Shown here: positions 44,633-57,510 of the stretch, piece by piece
How the letters are laid out: every line of letters begins with the position of its first letter
How positions within the stretch are numbered: the first letter of the stretch is position 1
DNA from: Vigna angularis
Lineage: Eukaryota > Streptophyta > Magnoliopsida > Fabales > Fabaceae
Length of the DNA stretch: 64,000 nucleotides
Direction: 5' to 3'
Assembly: GCF_016808095.1 (NCBI RefSeq)
Contig: NC_068972.1
Coordinates: 39,525,029 to 39,589,028 of the forward strand
Program-made: the position numbers and the translations under genes
The notes under the pieces: model-generated
Told to the model about the DNA's origin: nothing
Databases searched by the model: none
Seen by the model: the letters and a program-made list of their open reading frames with translations, nothing else

Positions 44633-45402
44633 GTGGACATTCAAGAGCATATTGATAGTGTTTCTACACCTAATGTCTCTTCTGACGTTGTTATCCCTCT
44701 TGTTGTATCACAGTCTCACAACAAGCGGAGACAACAAGTTAATGATCAAATCCCACAAAATGAACATATAAATGTTGAGCCAATTGATAATGAGCAAGTC
44801 ACAAATGAGCAAGTAATAAATGAGCAATTGATAGAGGAACCACAAGAAGTAGCATTAAGAAGGTCTGTAAGGCAGAAAAGACTTGTTATTTCGAATGATT
44901 ATGTGGTTTACTGTGTTGAATATGAATGTGACTTAAGCATTGATGAGGATCCAGTCTCTTTCAGACAAGCCATGGAAGTAATAATTCAGAGAATTGGTTG
45001 AATGCTATGAAAGAAGAATTGAAATCAATGGATGACAATAAAGTATGGGATCTAGTTGAATTGCCTAAGGGTTCAAAAAGAGTCGGTTGTAAATGGGTCT
45101 TTAAGACTAAACATTACTCAAAAGGCAATATTGAAAGGTATAAAGTTAGATTAGTCGCCAAAGGTTTCACTCAAAAGGATGGCATTGACTATAAAGAGAC
45201 ATCCTCTCTTGTTCCTAAGAAGGACTCTTTGAGAATTGTTTTGGCTTTGGTGGCTAATTACGATTTAGAGTTTCACCAAATGGATGTAAAAACCGCTTTT
45301 CTGAATGGTGACTTAGAAGAGGAAGTTTATATGGACCAACCAGAAGGTTTCACAATAACAGGAAAAGAAAATTTGGTGTGTAAATTGAAGAAATCAATAT
45401 AA
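44633..45402 (+). pseudogene. copia linker and N-terminal half of reverse transcriptase
   Basis: The frame 44633..45001 is the acidic linker ending in RRSVRQKR. The frame 44998..45402 starts the RT domain: KWVFKTKHYSKGNIERYKVR, then RLVAKGFTQKDGIDYKET, FHQMDVKTAFLNGDLEEEVY and the QPEGF motif. It is terminated by a stop at 45400, inside the RT domain, and the frames are shifted near 44990. Confidence 0.88.
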
Positions 45403-46058
45403 GGACTGAAACAAGCTTCCTGACAATGGTATCTAAAATTTAGTGTACCATAATTTCATATGAATTTGTAGAGAACACCGTTGACTGGTGTATATATACA
45501 AAGATCAGTGGGAGTAAGTTTTTTATATTGGTTATATATGTTGACGACATTCTTCTTGTTGCTAATAATATTGGTATGTTACATGATGTAAAGAAGTTTC
45601 TCTAAAAGATATGAATTAGGCATCTTATGTGATAGGAATAGAAATATTTCATGATAGATCACAAGGATTGTTAAATTTGTCTCAAAAAGGCTATATTAAC
45701 AAAGTGTTATAGAGATTCAGAATAGAAAAATGTTCTCCTGGAGTAGTTCAATTCAAAAGGGGGACAAGTTTAGTCAAATACAATGTCCCAAGAATGATTT
45801 AGAAGAAAGGTCATGGAGTCCTTTCCTTATGCATCAGTGGTTGGAAGTTTGATGTATGCTCAAACTTGTACTCGGCCAGATATCAATTTTGCTGTTGGAA
45901 TGTTGGACTGATATCAAAGTAATACCGGAATGGATCACTGGAAAGCTACAAAGAAAGTGCTTAGGTACTTACAAGATACCAAAGAATACATGCTCACCTA
46001 CAGAAGGTCAAATCATCTTGAGGTGATTGGCTACTCGGATTCAGACTAAGCTGGATGT
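45403..46058 (+). pseudogene. copia reverse transcriptase C-terminal half, disrupted
   Basis: Past the stop, RT homology goes on in pieces. The YVDD catalytic motif is intact at 45537..45548, but around 45430..45480 the sequence is rearranged and stops follow. The 'tgctcaaacttgtactcggccagatat' region near 45857 matches the conserved end of copia RT. Confidence 0.8.
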
Positions 46059-46508
46059 GTGGATTCAAGAAAATCCACATTTGGGTATGTTTATCTATTA
46101 GCTGGAGGAGCAATTTCATGGAAAAGTGCAAAACAATCGGTCATTCCTACTTCCACCATGGAGGCTGAATTCGTGGCATGCTTTGAGGCCACGGTTCATG
46201 CTTTGTGGTTGCAGAACTTTGTATCGAGGCTTAGTATTATTGACAGTATTGTTAGGCCAATAAGGATTTATTGTGATAATTCCGCAGTCATCTTCTTCTC
46301 TAAAAATGACAAGTACTCAAAGGGTGCTAAACACATGGACTTGAAGTACTTGTCGGTCAAAGAAGAAGTGCAGAAACATAGAGTGTTGATTGAGCATATT
46401 GGTACTGATTTGATGATAGCATATCTGTTAACTAAAGGACTACCACCCAAAACTTTTATTGGCCATATTGAAAGTATAGGCATTATGGATAAGTCAATAT
46501 TAACATGA
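46059..46508 (+). pseudogene. copia RNase H domain
   Basis: A 149-codon frame begins DSRKSTFGYVYLLAGGAISW and contains SVIPTSTMEAEFVACFEA and IYCDNSAVIFFSKN, then the KHMDLKYLSV segment. These are the conserved motifs of Ty1/copia RNase H. This is the best-preserved part of the element and ends at a normal position before the polypurine tract. Confidence 0.9.
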
Positions 46509-46867
46509 TGATGTTATCTATCTATATGGATATGTATAGTTATATGCTTGTACTGTCATGACACTTGTGAATTCAATTAAAGTTATGTTTCTCTTTATTC
46601 TATTGTTATCCACATTAAGTTATATACATATATTATTGATTGTGGTAACATGTTATATCTCTTTTAGAGACATGAAAGTTATAAGATTGATTAAAGTTAT
46701 GTTGAGTTGGTTTGATTATGTGATACATGGAAGGAATAGTGTTGTTCATGACTTTTGCCCGCCATGATCCAATCATTTCAATTCATATAAGGATGATGAC
46801 TTGATAATTCTAATGAATGGTGCGCACTTAAAGTTTAGTTTTAGATCTTCAAGTCATCACATGAACC

Positions 46868-46878
46868 AAGTGGGAGAA
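46868..46878 (+). other. Polypurine tract of the copia element
   Basis: aagtgggagaa immediately before the 3' LTR, the expected plus-strand primer. Confidence 0.85.
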
Positions 46879-47378
46879 TGTTAAATTATATTAATTTAAG
46901 AATTGGTTCATGTAATTTAAAGTATAACTTTGATGTAAAGATTCTAATGTGATGATTATTAGAATATTAGGTATTAAAGTTATAGGGATTATTTGAGAAT
47001 TATCAAAATTAATCTCTCTCTTCTCACTTCAATAAAGGGCACTTTGGTATTTTATTAAACTGGTTAAATATCATAAAAGAGGAAAAATTATTTACTTTTG
47101 TTGACAAGTTAAGTTTCTGAAAAGTGAAAGAAAAAAAGTAAAGTTCTCAGAAAAGAAAAAGAAATTGTGATTTTGATAGAGAAAAACATTCTTGACAATT
47201 TTTATATAATCAAGAAAGCTTCAAAAAAGAGTAAGAGAATGGAGAACAATTGACAGAAAATAACTATACAATGGATCCAGGTAAGTTCTTTTCTACTATG
47301 TGTGTGAGAATAGTGAGAAACATGAAATTCAAGATCTTATATATTTTCATTTAATTGAAATCATAAAATTTGCTTACA
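46879..47378 (+). repeat. 3' LTR of the copia element (500 bp)
   Basis: TGTTAAATTA...TTTGCTTACA, the same ends as the 5' LTR and longer by the block missing there. Confidence 0.93.
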
Positions 47379-47620
47379 ATAAACTCCTATACCGAATTAA
47401 AATATTCAGTGTATTCCTAAATTCAAAAAATTACTTAACTAGATTTTGAAATTTGATGCTTTCTTAAAAAGGATTTCAAAATCAAATATTTTCCTCAACC
47501 ACCAGATTTTAAAATTCGATAATTACTAAAACTTTTTGTCTTAAAAGGCTTTTTTGAAATCCAATAAATATTTTTTCAAACTAGATTTCAAAATCGGTAT
47601 GTACACAATATAATAAAAAT
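47379..47620. repeat. 30-bp minisatellite, right part, decayed
   Basis: Continues the words 'aaattc', 'gattt(t/c)aaaat' and 'ttacttaa' of the array left of the copia element, less regularly spaced. Confidence 0.55.
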
Positions 47621-47892
47621 AAATACCAAATTCATCCAATTTTCATAAAAATAATAAAAAAAAACGTATAAGTTAAAAACAACGAAGTGAATGCATTCCT
47701 TTCTATTTCAAATGAACGAAAATGAAGAAAAAACGCATGAAAAGGTCATTGAAAAGAAAAAAAAAAGTTAAAGTTGAAAAAAAGAAAAAATATTATTGAA
47801 GTTGTTTCTGCAATTGACTATGACTAGAGGGTGCGAAAATAAATAAATATAACATTTTCTATAATAAATATGTTTGATAAACAATAACTAAT

Positions 47893-47968
<76 letters not shown>

Positions 47969-49057
47969 AGGGACATAATTGACATTACAATAAAATTAAA
48001 ATTAAAGGTGTAAGTAGAGAGCTCCTCACGATGGTCGAGAACAAATCAAGCCCGTTGCTACAATTTTCTCATTTAAAGATCAAAAGTTCCGAATAGACAA
48101 GCCCGACAGGCCGAATACAACACAGTTTAGTCTTTTTATTTCAAATATATGTTTAGCGGGCCTCATACCAAGTATAGGCCCATGCTTCCCGTATACAAAA
48201 TGAACAACGTAATTTTGTATATATATTTCAACACAAAAAGTGGTGTTTGTAAATCCAATCAAATATCAATTGATTCACTAATTGATTTTTATTGCAACCT
48301 AATTAATATTCACATCTTATTTTTTAAATATATTAAAATAAATGTTTAGTCTAAAATTTAAAATAAATCTTTATTTGGTCTCTTCATTTTTTTAAAAATA
48401 TGTACTCTAGCCTCTTTAAGATTAATAAAAAAATTCAACTTAATAAAATATGTATTATGTATTATTTTTTAATATAAAACAAGAAATCATGAAAACAACA
48501 CTTAATATAGGATACATCTAACTTTAGTTTCAATATTGTAAAAATATTGACAAATATCAACAAAGAGTTATACACATATTTGAGTAAAATTTTTAAAACG
48601 GAAAAGATGTTGTTGATGAATAAAATGTTATTCCATTGGTTTAAAAGAATTGTTGTTTTAAAAATTTAGTCTGATTTCAAAATTATATTTTCTTTATATC
48701 TAAGATAGCACTATAATATATTTTTCCAATTCTACCTTTTATCTATCTATATCTAAGTAATTTATTGAATTTGAAACACGTGGCAAATTATGCCAATTTA
48801 CTAACTCTCCTAAGACTTCACATCTTCCAAAAGATATTAAATGTTGAAAACTTATAATAAGTTTATTAAGTTTTCAGATATTAATAAATTCAAAAAAAAA
48901 CTTCAATTGAATTTTTATTAAATTATTATGGTCTTGTATAATAATTTTTTAAGTTATTGTTACATGTTATTTTTAAATTTTTTAATTTTATCAATTTATT
49001 GTCTTTTTCTTTTTTGTGGTCTCAAAAACTTAAAACTTTTGATAACTTCATTTTAGG
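47621..49057. other. AT-rich intergenic DNA
   Basis: No gene. Contains the (AT)n array at 47896..47965. The short open frames overlapping on both strands around 48080..48349 carry no recognisable motif. Confidence 0.5.
47896..47965. repeat. (AT)n microsatellite, about 70 bp
   Basis: Pure AT dinucleotide array. Confidence 0.95.
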
Positions 49058-49790
49058 TTTAATACTTTTTTTGTCCCAATTTTGATTGGGAATATTCGAA
49101 ATGGTCCTTTTTTTCTGTTCAATGTTGTCCTAAAGAATGTAATTTATGTTCAATTTAGTCCTTTTTGCAGACGGCATTTAAATCGTTAACGGTGCACTGT
49201 CCAGCTGTGCAAAATCCAAATGAGATGGCATTTAACTATCCACGTGGATTTCCTTCAGGCATAGTGAGGTGGAAGGCAGGAAGAGGCCGAGCAATGAGGG
49301 AGAAGAAGAAGGGAACCGAACGGCTGAAGGGGTGAGGCTATCGAACGATGGAAGCACGGAGCCGATCTGTTCGCCAGAGGGATTTGCGATTTAAGCTCGT
49401 GGTCCTGCAGATTTATGGTTCTTGTGGTTTGCAGGTTTGGGGTTGGCGAGGATGATGGAGGTGTGTGCCGCAGCGGCGCATTGAAGAAGGGAGAGTGGTA
49501 GTAGTATCGACGGCCATGGAGATTCTGCTGTTGGCTATGAATGTTGTACGAAACTCGCGAATAGGTTGGTGCTAGAGGAGGAAGACTCGTGATTTGCTAC
49601 AGGTTTGATGGCGTCGCGAATGAAGATGTGATGATTGCAGATTCTCGCGTTGAGTGGAACGATTCTTACGGCGGCGACGACCTGAAATGGGTTTTGCTGC
49701 GCAACAGTGGTGGTGGCCTAAGGTTTTGGAAGCGCGAGGAAAATGATGCGCGAAGATGGTGGCCTAAGGTTTTGGAAGCACCATCTTAGA
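49058..49790. mobile_element. Fragment of a Mutator-like element with GC-rich interior
   Basis: The left end reads 'aggtttaatactttttttgt' followed by spaced 'gtcc' motifs and a CCACGTGG palindrome near 49240, the style of legume Mutator-type termini. The interior (49260..49790) is GC-rich and purine-rich compared with its neighbours and includes a 51-bp-spaced direct repeat of 'ggtggcctaaggttttggaag' (49708 and 49759, to within a base or two). No matching right terminus was found, so it is truncated. The GC-rich insert could be captured host sequence (Pack-MULE) but resembles no protein I know. Confidence 0.45.
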
Positions 49791-50474
49791 CATTTTATAA
49801 AAACATATTTGTACCTCTATTTCAGGGAGCCTTTTAGAGAGACTCTTAGAGAGAAAATTTGGCTAGCCTATGGGATTTTTAAAGTTCTTTCTTTGTATTT
49901 ATTGTATCTCTTTAGAAAGCATAAGAGTTATGTCTACTGGATTATGTATTGGTATTGTTTTACTTATGTAAGTATGTTTTTATTTACATGTTTATTAATT
50001 AGTTTATTCTTGTTATTGGATGAGTATCACTCTTTTATTTTACTAGCTTGGGATTAAGTAAAAACTATTTTAAGTTGTGATCCAACTAATTCCTCTCTTA
50101 CTTTTAGATGTTAAAAAAAATCTATAAACTTCTAGTTGATCAAAGAGTCTTGAACTTAAAACAAGTTATTCATTTAAATAATCACTAAGAAATCATGTTA
50201 AATTTGATGATATTATGTTTTAGATATAAGAATAGATTTTGAGTTACATTTAAGAACACTCACAAAAATATCTAGATATCAAGAATTAAGTGAAAATGCA
50301 TCTAAATTAATTAAAATTGTATTAGTACAAGAGAAGAAAAACAGGAGAAATCTAATATCAATATGTCTTTATCATATTAAAATCAACTTTCTTTTATTTT
50401 GAAATTTGTTTCAGTTTAGTTTTACACAACTTAAACATTTTGTTCAAATCAAATATATTCTTCCAAATATATGT
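49791..50474. other. AT-rich intergenic DNA
   Basis: No gene recognised. The open frame through 49743..50057 is hydrophobic and T-rich and probably random. Confidence 0.5.
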
Positions 50475-50479
50475 GAATA

Positions 50480-50931
50480 TGTAACATCCCAAAATACAGT
50501 AATTACTATAAATCAGAATTAATCACAATTAACAGTAAATCAAGGCAGTCTTCGTATTAATAAAACGAGAAGCAAAAGCCGAACGGCTTAAGTACAGAAG
50601 TACAAGAGATTAGGACGAACGGTTTTACAAAACTTAATTAACCGAACGTCCAATTCAAAAGCGAACGACAAAAACTAAAATGAAAACGAGCGTCCTATTG
50701 CTCCGCTTTCACTTCAACTTCTACTAAGTTCTCTTCCTCGATCGCTTCCTCCAAAGTGGTCTCGCCTTCTGCTCACATCCACACGGATGATCATTGCAAG
50801 ACAGGACGAACGTACATATACAATGGACAACACAAGGAAAACGAAAGGGTAAGCTTATAAAAATTTAATTCATACAATCAAACATATATATTTGAACATT
50901 TCAATTCACACACACATGTAACATAACATAG

Positions 50932-50975
<44 letters not shown>

Positions 50976-52922
50976 GACAGACCGTCCGGACTGTATGAAT
51001 CTGTGTAGCTACAGGCGTCCTTGCACCCGAGTGGTGTAGTAACTGGGATACACTCAACAGCTGCCACTCGAGGTTAGTCCGTTCTTACGTCGCCCATGTT
51101 AACTTATGGACTAAGGACCTCCTGCCATTCCCACACATGAACTACTCTCCTCTACGTGAAGATGAGTATCACGGAATATCAGGATGGACCAAGCCAGCAT
51201 TAGCATAACCACAGTCATACTTTACAAATCCAATATTTAATATATAAATGAGACGTTCCTCCCTGGAACGCTCGTTCAAATTCCAAAATCGTATAATCAT
51301 TTAATATAGTGTTCACACATCTTACCATTTCATATTTATAGCATTTTCATTCTATGTTCCACTTTCTTAAAAGGACGAACGTTCAACTTTCTGAAGGAAG
51401 AGGACGAACGTTAAAAGCCAGATGTAGAAGAACCCATTAACGATCAGGAAGACTCCAAAGTAATACGACCATTTTCAGAATATTTTAAGTACCAAGAGGT
51501 CAGGTTGACTCCACTTGAATGAAGATACATCAAGAAGAATACTTAACTTCATTGGGAAACTTTTATTTAAAAAGGGTCGACTGCCAGTCAATGACCAAAC
51601 GCGCCAATATACATTTACTAATTATTTGGACGAACGTTATTTACGTTCGTTAAGGAATCAAAGATAAGGACGAGCGTTCGGTTTAAGACTGAACACTACA
51701 TTAAAGTGAACGCTAGGTAGATGACCGAAAATCAATCATGACGAACGCTTGGTACAAGACCGAGCGCTCTTTAGGACGAACGCTCAGTGTAAGACCGAAC
51801 GTTACTTAATTCAGTATCATTTAATTTAAGGCGTACGACAACTCTATGCTGAGCCGAACGCTCAAACATAGTAATTCAAATGAAGACGCTCGTTCTCAAA
51901 CCGAATTCTTCCCAAATGAAAGAATTCTACTCTAAGTCTTTTCAGGGAAACCGAACGGTATAAGACCGTACGATAACGAGTGTAATTTATCATAGGGAGT
52001 AAATTTACGTTTCAGATTGTTCTTCTATCTTAACTCGATATTTCTCATACAATTCATACTTTATAGTTTCATATCAATATAAATTTCCAGACTTTATACA
52101 AATCACATTAATCATTCATAATCATACGTATCAAACATGATCATACATCACAACCAACATATACTCTATTCATTCAGTTCATCATCAATCATACATTTAT
52201 ACTCGGACTATACACATACATTCATTCGTTCATCAACAGGCATGCGTTATCATCAATCATACAACAAAATATGAATTAAATACATAAGCTTCCCTTACCT
52301 GGATAGCAGTGTACGTCCTAAGAGTATGACTTTAACTCGTGCAACTACGGCTCTTCTATACTCAACGGTCACTTAAGTTTCTTCAACTAAATCTAACCAA
52401 AGAAATGTAGAAGATATCAACTCCTACCCTTGCATGCAACTGAATCTGGGTTCGCAGGAATATCTAGAAACGAACGCCTAAGCTGGGAGACTTACCGTTT
52501 TCAGAATCGGGATTGGTTCGGCCCAAAGTGAAGCTCACAGCTGGGCGAACGTTCCTACGGTGCTGCAAGTTGATCGGAGAAGAAACGTGAGAATTTCAGT
52601 AGAGAGAAGTTGGAGAAGATGAAGGTTGGGTTCTGAGGAAGAAGATGAATGGTGCAGGTGAGTGGAAGGGTTTTTCGAAAAAGTCATTTTGTTCAATCCA
52701 CGTTCGTTCGGATGAACGTCTCCCAAGCCGACACCTGCACACCCACTCTGACTTCAGAAGCTTCCAACGTGACAAGTGGCGCTCGTGCATGCAGCGTTTA
52801 GTGCGTTTTTAATGCACTGAACGTGTGGCGCGGTGCATTTATGGAAGCAGTCAGGTGACTCAGCAGTGCAATAATGACAGATTAGACAGTATAATCATGT
52901 TTTAATTTTTCGAGATCTCTAA
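50480..52922. mobile_element. Solo LTR, 2443 bp, same family as 22262..24552 but inverted
   Basis: Begins TGTAACATCCC, the reverse complement of the right end of the other solo LTR. It is flanked by a perfect 5-bp duplication gaata (50475..50479 and 52923..52927). Landmarks match in reverse order: 'ccacacggatgatcattgc' (50779), the 'cctgccattcccacacatga' block (51120), and pyrimidine-rich leader-like sequence near 52600 on the minus strand. The far tip ends 'tctctaa' rather than the expected 'ca', probably a mutation. There is no internal domain. The 50935..50971 AT array is inside it. Confidence 0.8.
50935..50971. repeat. (AT)n microsatellite inside the solo LTR
   Basis: Pure AT run, absent from the related LTR at 22262..24552, so it arose after insertion or in a sub-lineage. 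Confidence 0.9.
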
Positions 52923-53228
52923 GAATACATTAGAGCTTCAACACGTAACAATTAAGTGATGAAATAAAATAACATTTACATCATCTAATCAACCATTATA
53001 TTAGTAAATAGAGAGTGATTCAATTAAAAAGTATAATTATTTTTCATATTCAATAATCATAAAAAAATATAATAAAAACTCGAAAAAAGATTTACAAATT
53101 TAGGAGCAGCTTTACATAGACGAGGCATATCCAAGACATAGTAATAATTTTTTAAAATTTTGAATAGAAGTGGGGATTTTAATAAAGAAGAGAAAGTGTG
53201 AAAAGGGCATGATTGGACACACGAGTGA

Positions 53229-53495
53229 GTGTATGTGAAGGCATCTTCTCTCCTATTTCCGTTGTCTATGGTCAACAAAACTTGGCACCATCATCATCAT
53301 CATTCCAAGCTTCACCCTTCTTTTTATGCTTCCATCATGAAACCCAATATTCCATTTTCTCCCCTAATCATTACTCTTTTCGACAAACTTTCATTATTCT
53401 TTATCATTCTTATCATAACTTCCATAATTATTATAATAATTATACACTCATCCCTCTCAATCTCACCCATGCATGCTCCAATTTCCTCTCATTAG
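53229..53495 (+). CDS. Hypothetical small protein, weakly supported
   Basis: An 88-codon frame in a patch of normal composition. It has a His run (residues 20-25), a central hydrophobic stretch (about 54-72, Leu/Ile-rich, could span a membrane) and a short Ser/Pro/His tail. An overlapping 120-codon frame (53213..53575) is also open, which argues that neither is under selection. I know no family that fits; it may be chance. Confidence 0.15.
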   Translation: MYVKASSLLFPLSMVNKTWHHHHHHSKLHPSFYASIMKPNIPFSPLIITLFDKLSLFFIILIITSIIIIIIIHSSLSISPMHAPISSH

Positions 53496-56400
53496 TAACC
53501 ACCAAATTCAATTTCATCTATTCACTTTCTTATTCCCCAAAATCATGCAACAATAAAACTGATTATTTGGTTTAAATAATATCTATATATATGTATATAG
53601 AGAGAGAGAGAGAATGTTATCAAAATTGAAAAATGGCAAAAAATAAATTGCTAATGTGATTTTGAAAGCTTTTTTTTTTCCCTTAATTAAATTGGGTTTT
53701 GAATGATGAACAGTTGCAAGCCAATAACTTTGGACGAAGATCCTCCCTATATTTTAATTAAGAAGTATTATTATTATTATTAAGTGCAAATCTAAATCGC
53801 AATCTCGAAACTCCCACATAATTTGTGTTTGATTGAAGTAGTGTTGGGCCACCACCTTCTGAATTGTAGTAATAATTATGTATGATGAGAAAGTAAAGAT
53901 TTGAAAAGGGTTAATTTGGTGAGAGTAGGGAATAAGAATAATAATGAAGAATGTGATGAAATAGAGAGGCAAGTGCAAATATTTTAGGGTAAGTTGTCCC
54001 ATGCTTTGCCAACAACATGCAGCATCCCAGGTTGGAGAAGTTTAAGATTATGATGGAAATCATTATGACCATCGTAATTAACTAAAGAAAAAAAAACATG
54101 TCTCATTATTACTTGTGGAGGAGCTAAGAACTTTTGTAATACTCTTTCTTATATTATCTACAATTTAATATTTATAATCTATTTTATGATCATGTTCATA
54201 ATTTACAATATGTTACTTTCCTAATTTATTATTACGTAAGTTATCTTAAACATGTATTTCTTGAACCAAGGACTCAAATAAAATAAGAATCCTACCTAAA
54301 CTTAAAAAGTTTAGAGAAATTCAAAATCTTTAAAAATTTTAAATTGTATCATTATTGTCAATATGGTTGAAAAAATCAAATCCATCTTAGAAACTTGTTT
54401 CAAGTTTCAATATCATCATTTATGGTTAAATTTCGGATCAATATAAATATAGTTTTAACCTTTATAATACACAATACCCTTGACATTAAAAATAGAAAAA
54501 AAAATATAATTTTGAATTCCATCTTTGTCTTATTTATGATGATTAAATTTACAATTAGCAAAGAAACTGAATTTAGTGCTACTAAACATTGTCATCTAGA
54601 TCCATATAAAATAAAATCAATATAATAAATATAAAATAGTAGACTTTAAATTTTTCTTACAACAAGAAATGTTAATTTTATTATTTTCTTTTTAAAATAT
54701 CAATAAAAATAACGTTTTTCTTATCTTAGTTGATCTTACTAATTCGTGTTAATTTCAATATCAATATTATGATTTACAGACTTCTTTAGTATTTCCAGCA
54801 TAACAAAAAATAATATTTAAACCGTGGCATAATCTACTACTTATTTCTTTTAATTATTTTTTATATTTTCTAATATAATCTTTTAATTAAGTTGTAATTT
54901 TTTTATGATGATAAGACTATTTTGTCCATCAATAATACTATTTTAATTAAAAAAATCAAATTGACTCATTGCAAGTTTATTTTTCATAATAGCCTATGAG
55001 AATTCAGCTTGTAAAAGTCCATTTGAGAAATTTATTTTATTAACATAATAATATTTCTTGAAAAAATTATCAAGAATAACTAGAATATGCCAATAACAGT
55101 ATAATTGATAAAAATTATTTATATTTAACGCAAAAGACTCCGACGAAAATAAATAAAATAAAACAGCATAAAAAAACATTAAAGTGGAGTTTTTTTTTTT
55201 TTAACTTTAAAAATCCTCATGTTCTGATTGCTAAAAGAAAGGGACGGCGTATTATCTCAAATAGAACTAAATTTCAAATAGTTTTCCTATACAAAATGAT
55301 CACATTAAACGTAATAAAAAAAATTCGAAAGAAAGACCGATTTCTCTGATGTAAAAATAAAGTTATGTTATCTTACTAAATATTGTACACAATACGCTAT
55401 GTTAAAAAAAAACAAAAAGGCCAACTATTTTATGTCAAAAGATATTAAAAAATCTGTAGAAAAAAATTAAAAAATAAGAATCTTCACATTTAAATAATTA
55501 AATATAAAACATTAAATTCTTAAAAATATTTCTTTACATTTATATATATAAATAAAATAAAAATAATCAAATTTATTTTAAATACCTTAAATTTCTATAT
55601 TTTAAATTTATATTTTTATATTTCTTCTAAAATAAAATTTCTCAAATAAGTTTCTATATTTTTTCTATTTTCAAATTTTTTGAATTTCAATTAAAAGTTC
55701 TATATGTTGCTATATTTTTAAATTTTTTATATATTTTCTAAGTATTTAATAAATTTTAATACTTTTTATTTTTTAAAAATTTGATAAATTTCAGTTAAAA
55801 ATTTAATATTTGGTTATATTTTTTATTTTGTATTTTTATATTTTTTTTTCTAAATAAAACCTTTTTTAAACAAAATTCCTATATTTCTATAATTTTAAAT
55901 ATATTTTTTATATTTTTTTCAAACAAAAACAATAATAAACTGCATTTACAATAAAATGGTCTAATTGAGGAAACAAGACGTATATTGGTAATAATGGTGG
56001 TAATAAAAATGTGAAAGAATTGGAAAAAAAATTTACAACACCCATCACATAAACATTTGCCTAACTTGAAAATGATCAAGACTTCAATTTTATTAAATCT
56101 ACTGTGATTACCATAACCAACAATTTTACAACAAGAATCTTCACAGCAGAGAAATTTTTGAAATGGAAGAACGGTTCTAGGGTTTTTTTTGTGTTTGAAA
56201 AGTCGTGTTCGAAGAATGAAAGAGCATCAACACGACTGAGATTTAGTTTAAAAGTTAACTTTTTTACTTTACTTTCTGAGTAAGATCTTGGTGATTTTTT
56301 TTTAAATCTGTATCTGATCAATATCCATTTTAAGATTTTTATTTATTTATTATTATCCGAATTAATACAAAATGTGTAGTTTATTAGATGAATTATAAAA

Positions 56401-57420
56401 AGAATTTAAGATATTTGTGTGGAGATGAAGAAAGTATTTTGGTTTTGTGATGATGGTAGGGTCCAGTGGAATTTCTGAGCAGTTTTGTCTATTAGGGTTG
56501 GCGTATATGGAAATTATGGGTTGGATCATATTGACAGGAACATGGGTAGTCATCATTACAAAAAGATTAGAAATAAGAGATTGACCATATCTTCATTGAG
56601 TTCCCTGCATGTAGATTCTATACAGTATAGTAGCTAGATCTGAGCCTAATGCCTAACACTATATCTATATTTTTTATTTTTTTATTTACATTGCAAGGAC
56701 ACAACACCTACAAATTGGGATAATTAATGAGACACTAAACCTACCCTTACTTACCTTACCTAGGGCATTCAGGCCATGCAGATCATTTAAGAAAGAGGAT
56801 GTACATAAATTTCAGAATAAATTTCACGCTTTTTGTAACCGATTTCATCACTTTGGAATCGATTATGTGCCATCAAGTTCTATGATGATCACGGGCACAT
56901 TTATATATGACCAATTTAGACAAGCTATACAACAAATAATTTTATTTTTGTTGTTGAATGTTAACAATGGTGTTTAGTTCGTATTATTTCAACATCAAAA
57001 CATTAAATACCATAAACGACACTATATGATTATCTTATAAATTTTGTTCTCTTTGGCTGTTGGTTATGCATTTTTTTTAACTTCTTTGTACATACTGATT
57101 TGCTTGTTTGACTGCTTTATTCATTAAACTTCCATTAATCAAATTGTTTTTGGAAGAAAGGTGAGTGAAATAGATGTATATTACGGCAAGGTTAATAAAA
57201 TTATTTCATTTAAGTTTCATCAAGAGGATTGACACATTTTGTTTCATTTTGACTGTTGAATAATGATTGTGTTATCTAATTGTTCCATTCGGTCAACGGC
57301 CATTTTTATTTCATTTTCTTACTTAATTTTAATTTGACTATTTAAATAAAATTTTATTTCATTTTTAATTAATTTTATTTTTTTATTACTTAACTTTTTT
57401 CCCAATAAATATATTATTAA

Positions 57421-57510
57421 TAATATAATTTTATATTACTTTTACTACTAAAGGTATTTTGATAATTTTTAATTTCTATCTATTAAAACATTTTTTATAT
57501 TTATCAAACT
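57421..57510. repeat. Dispersed repeat core, copy 2
   Basis: Repeats the core at 26911..26960 in the same orientation; similarity continues more weakly to about 57510. Confidence 0.7.

Larger units (their letters stand above)
41081..47378 (+). mobile_element. Ty1/copia LTR retrotransposon, full-length but decayed
   Basis: Two LTRs (41081..41527 and 46879..47378) with TG...CA ends flank a primer-binding site, a gag-pol region in copia order (gag, protease, integrase, RT, RNase H) and a polypurine tract. Flanking pentamers are ataag and ataaa (4 of 5). The LTRs differ at about one position in ten by eye, besides a gap of about 53 bp in the 5' LTR, and the coding region has several frameshifts and stops, so it is an old, immobile copy. 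It is inserted in the 30-bp minisatellite. The 6.3 kb length is ordinary for plant copia elements. Confidence 0.95.
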
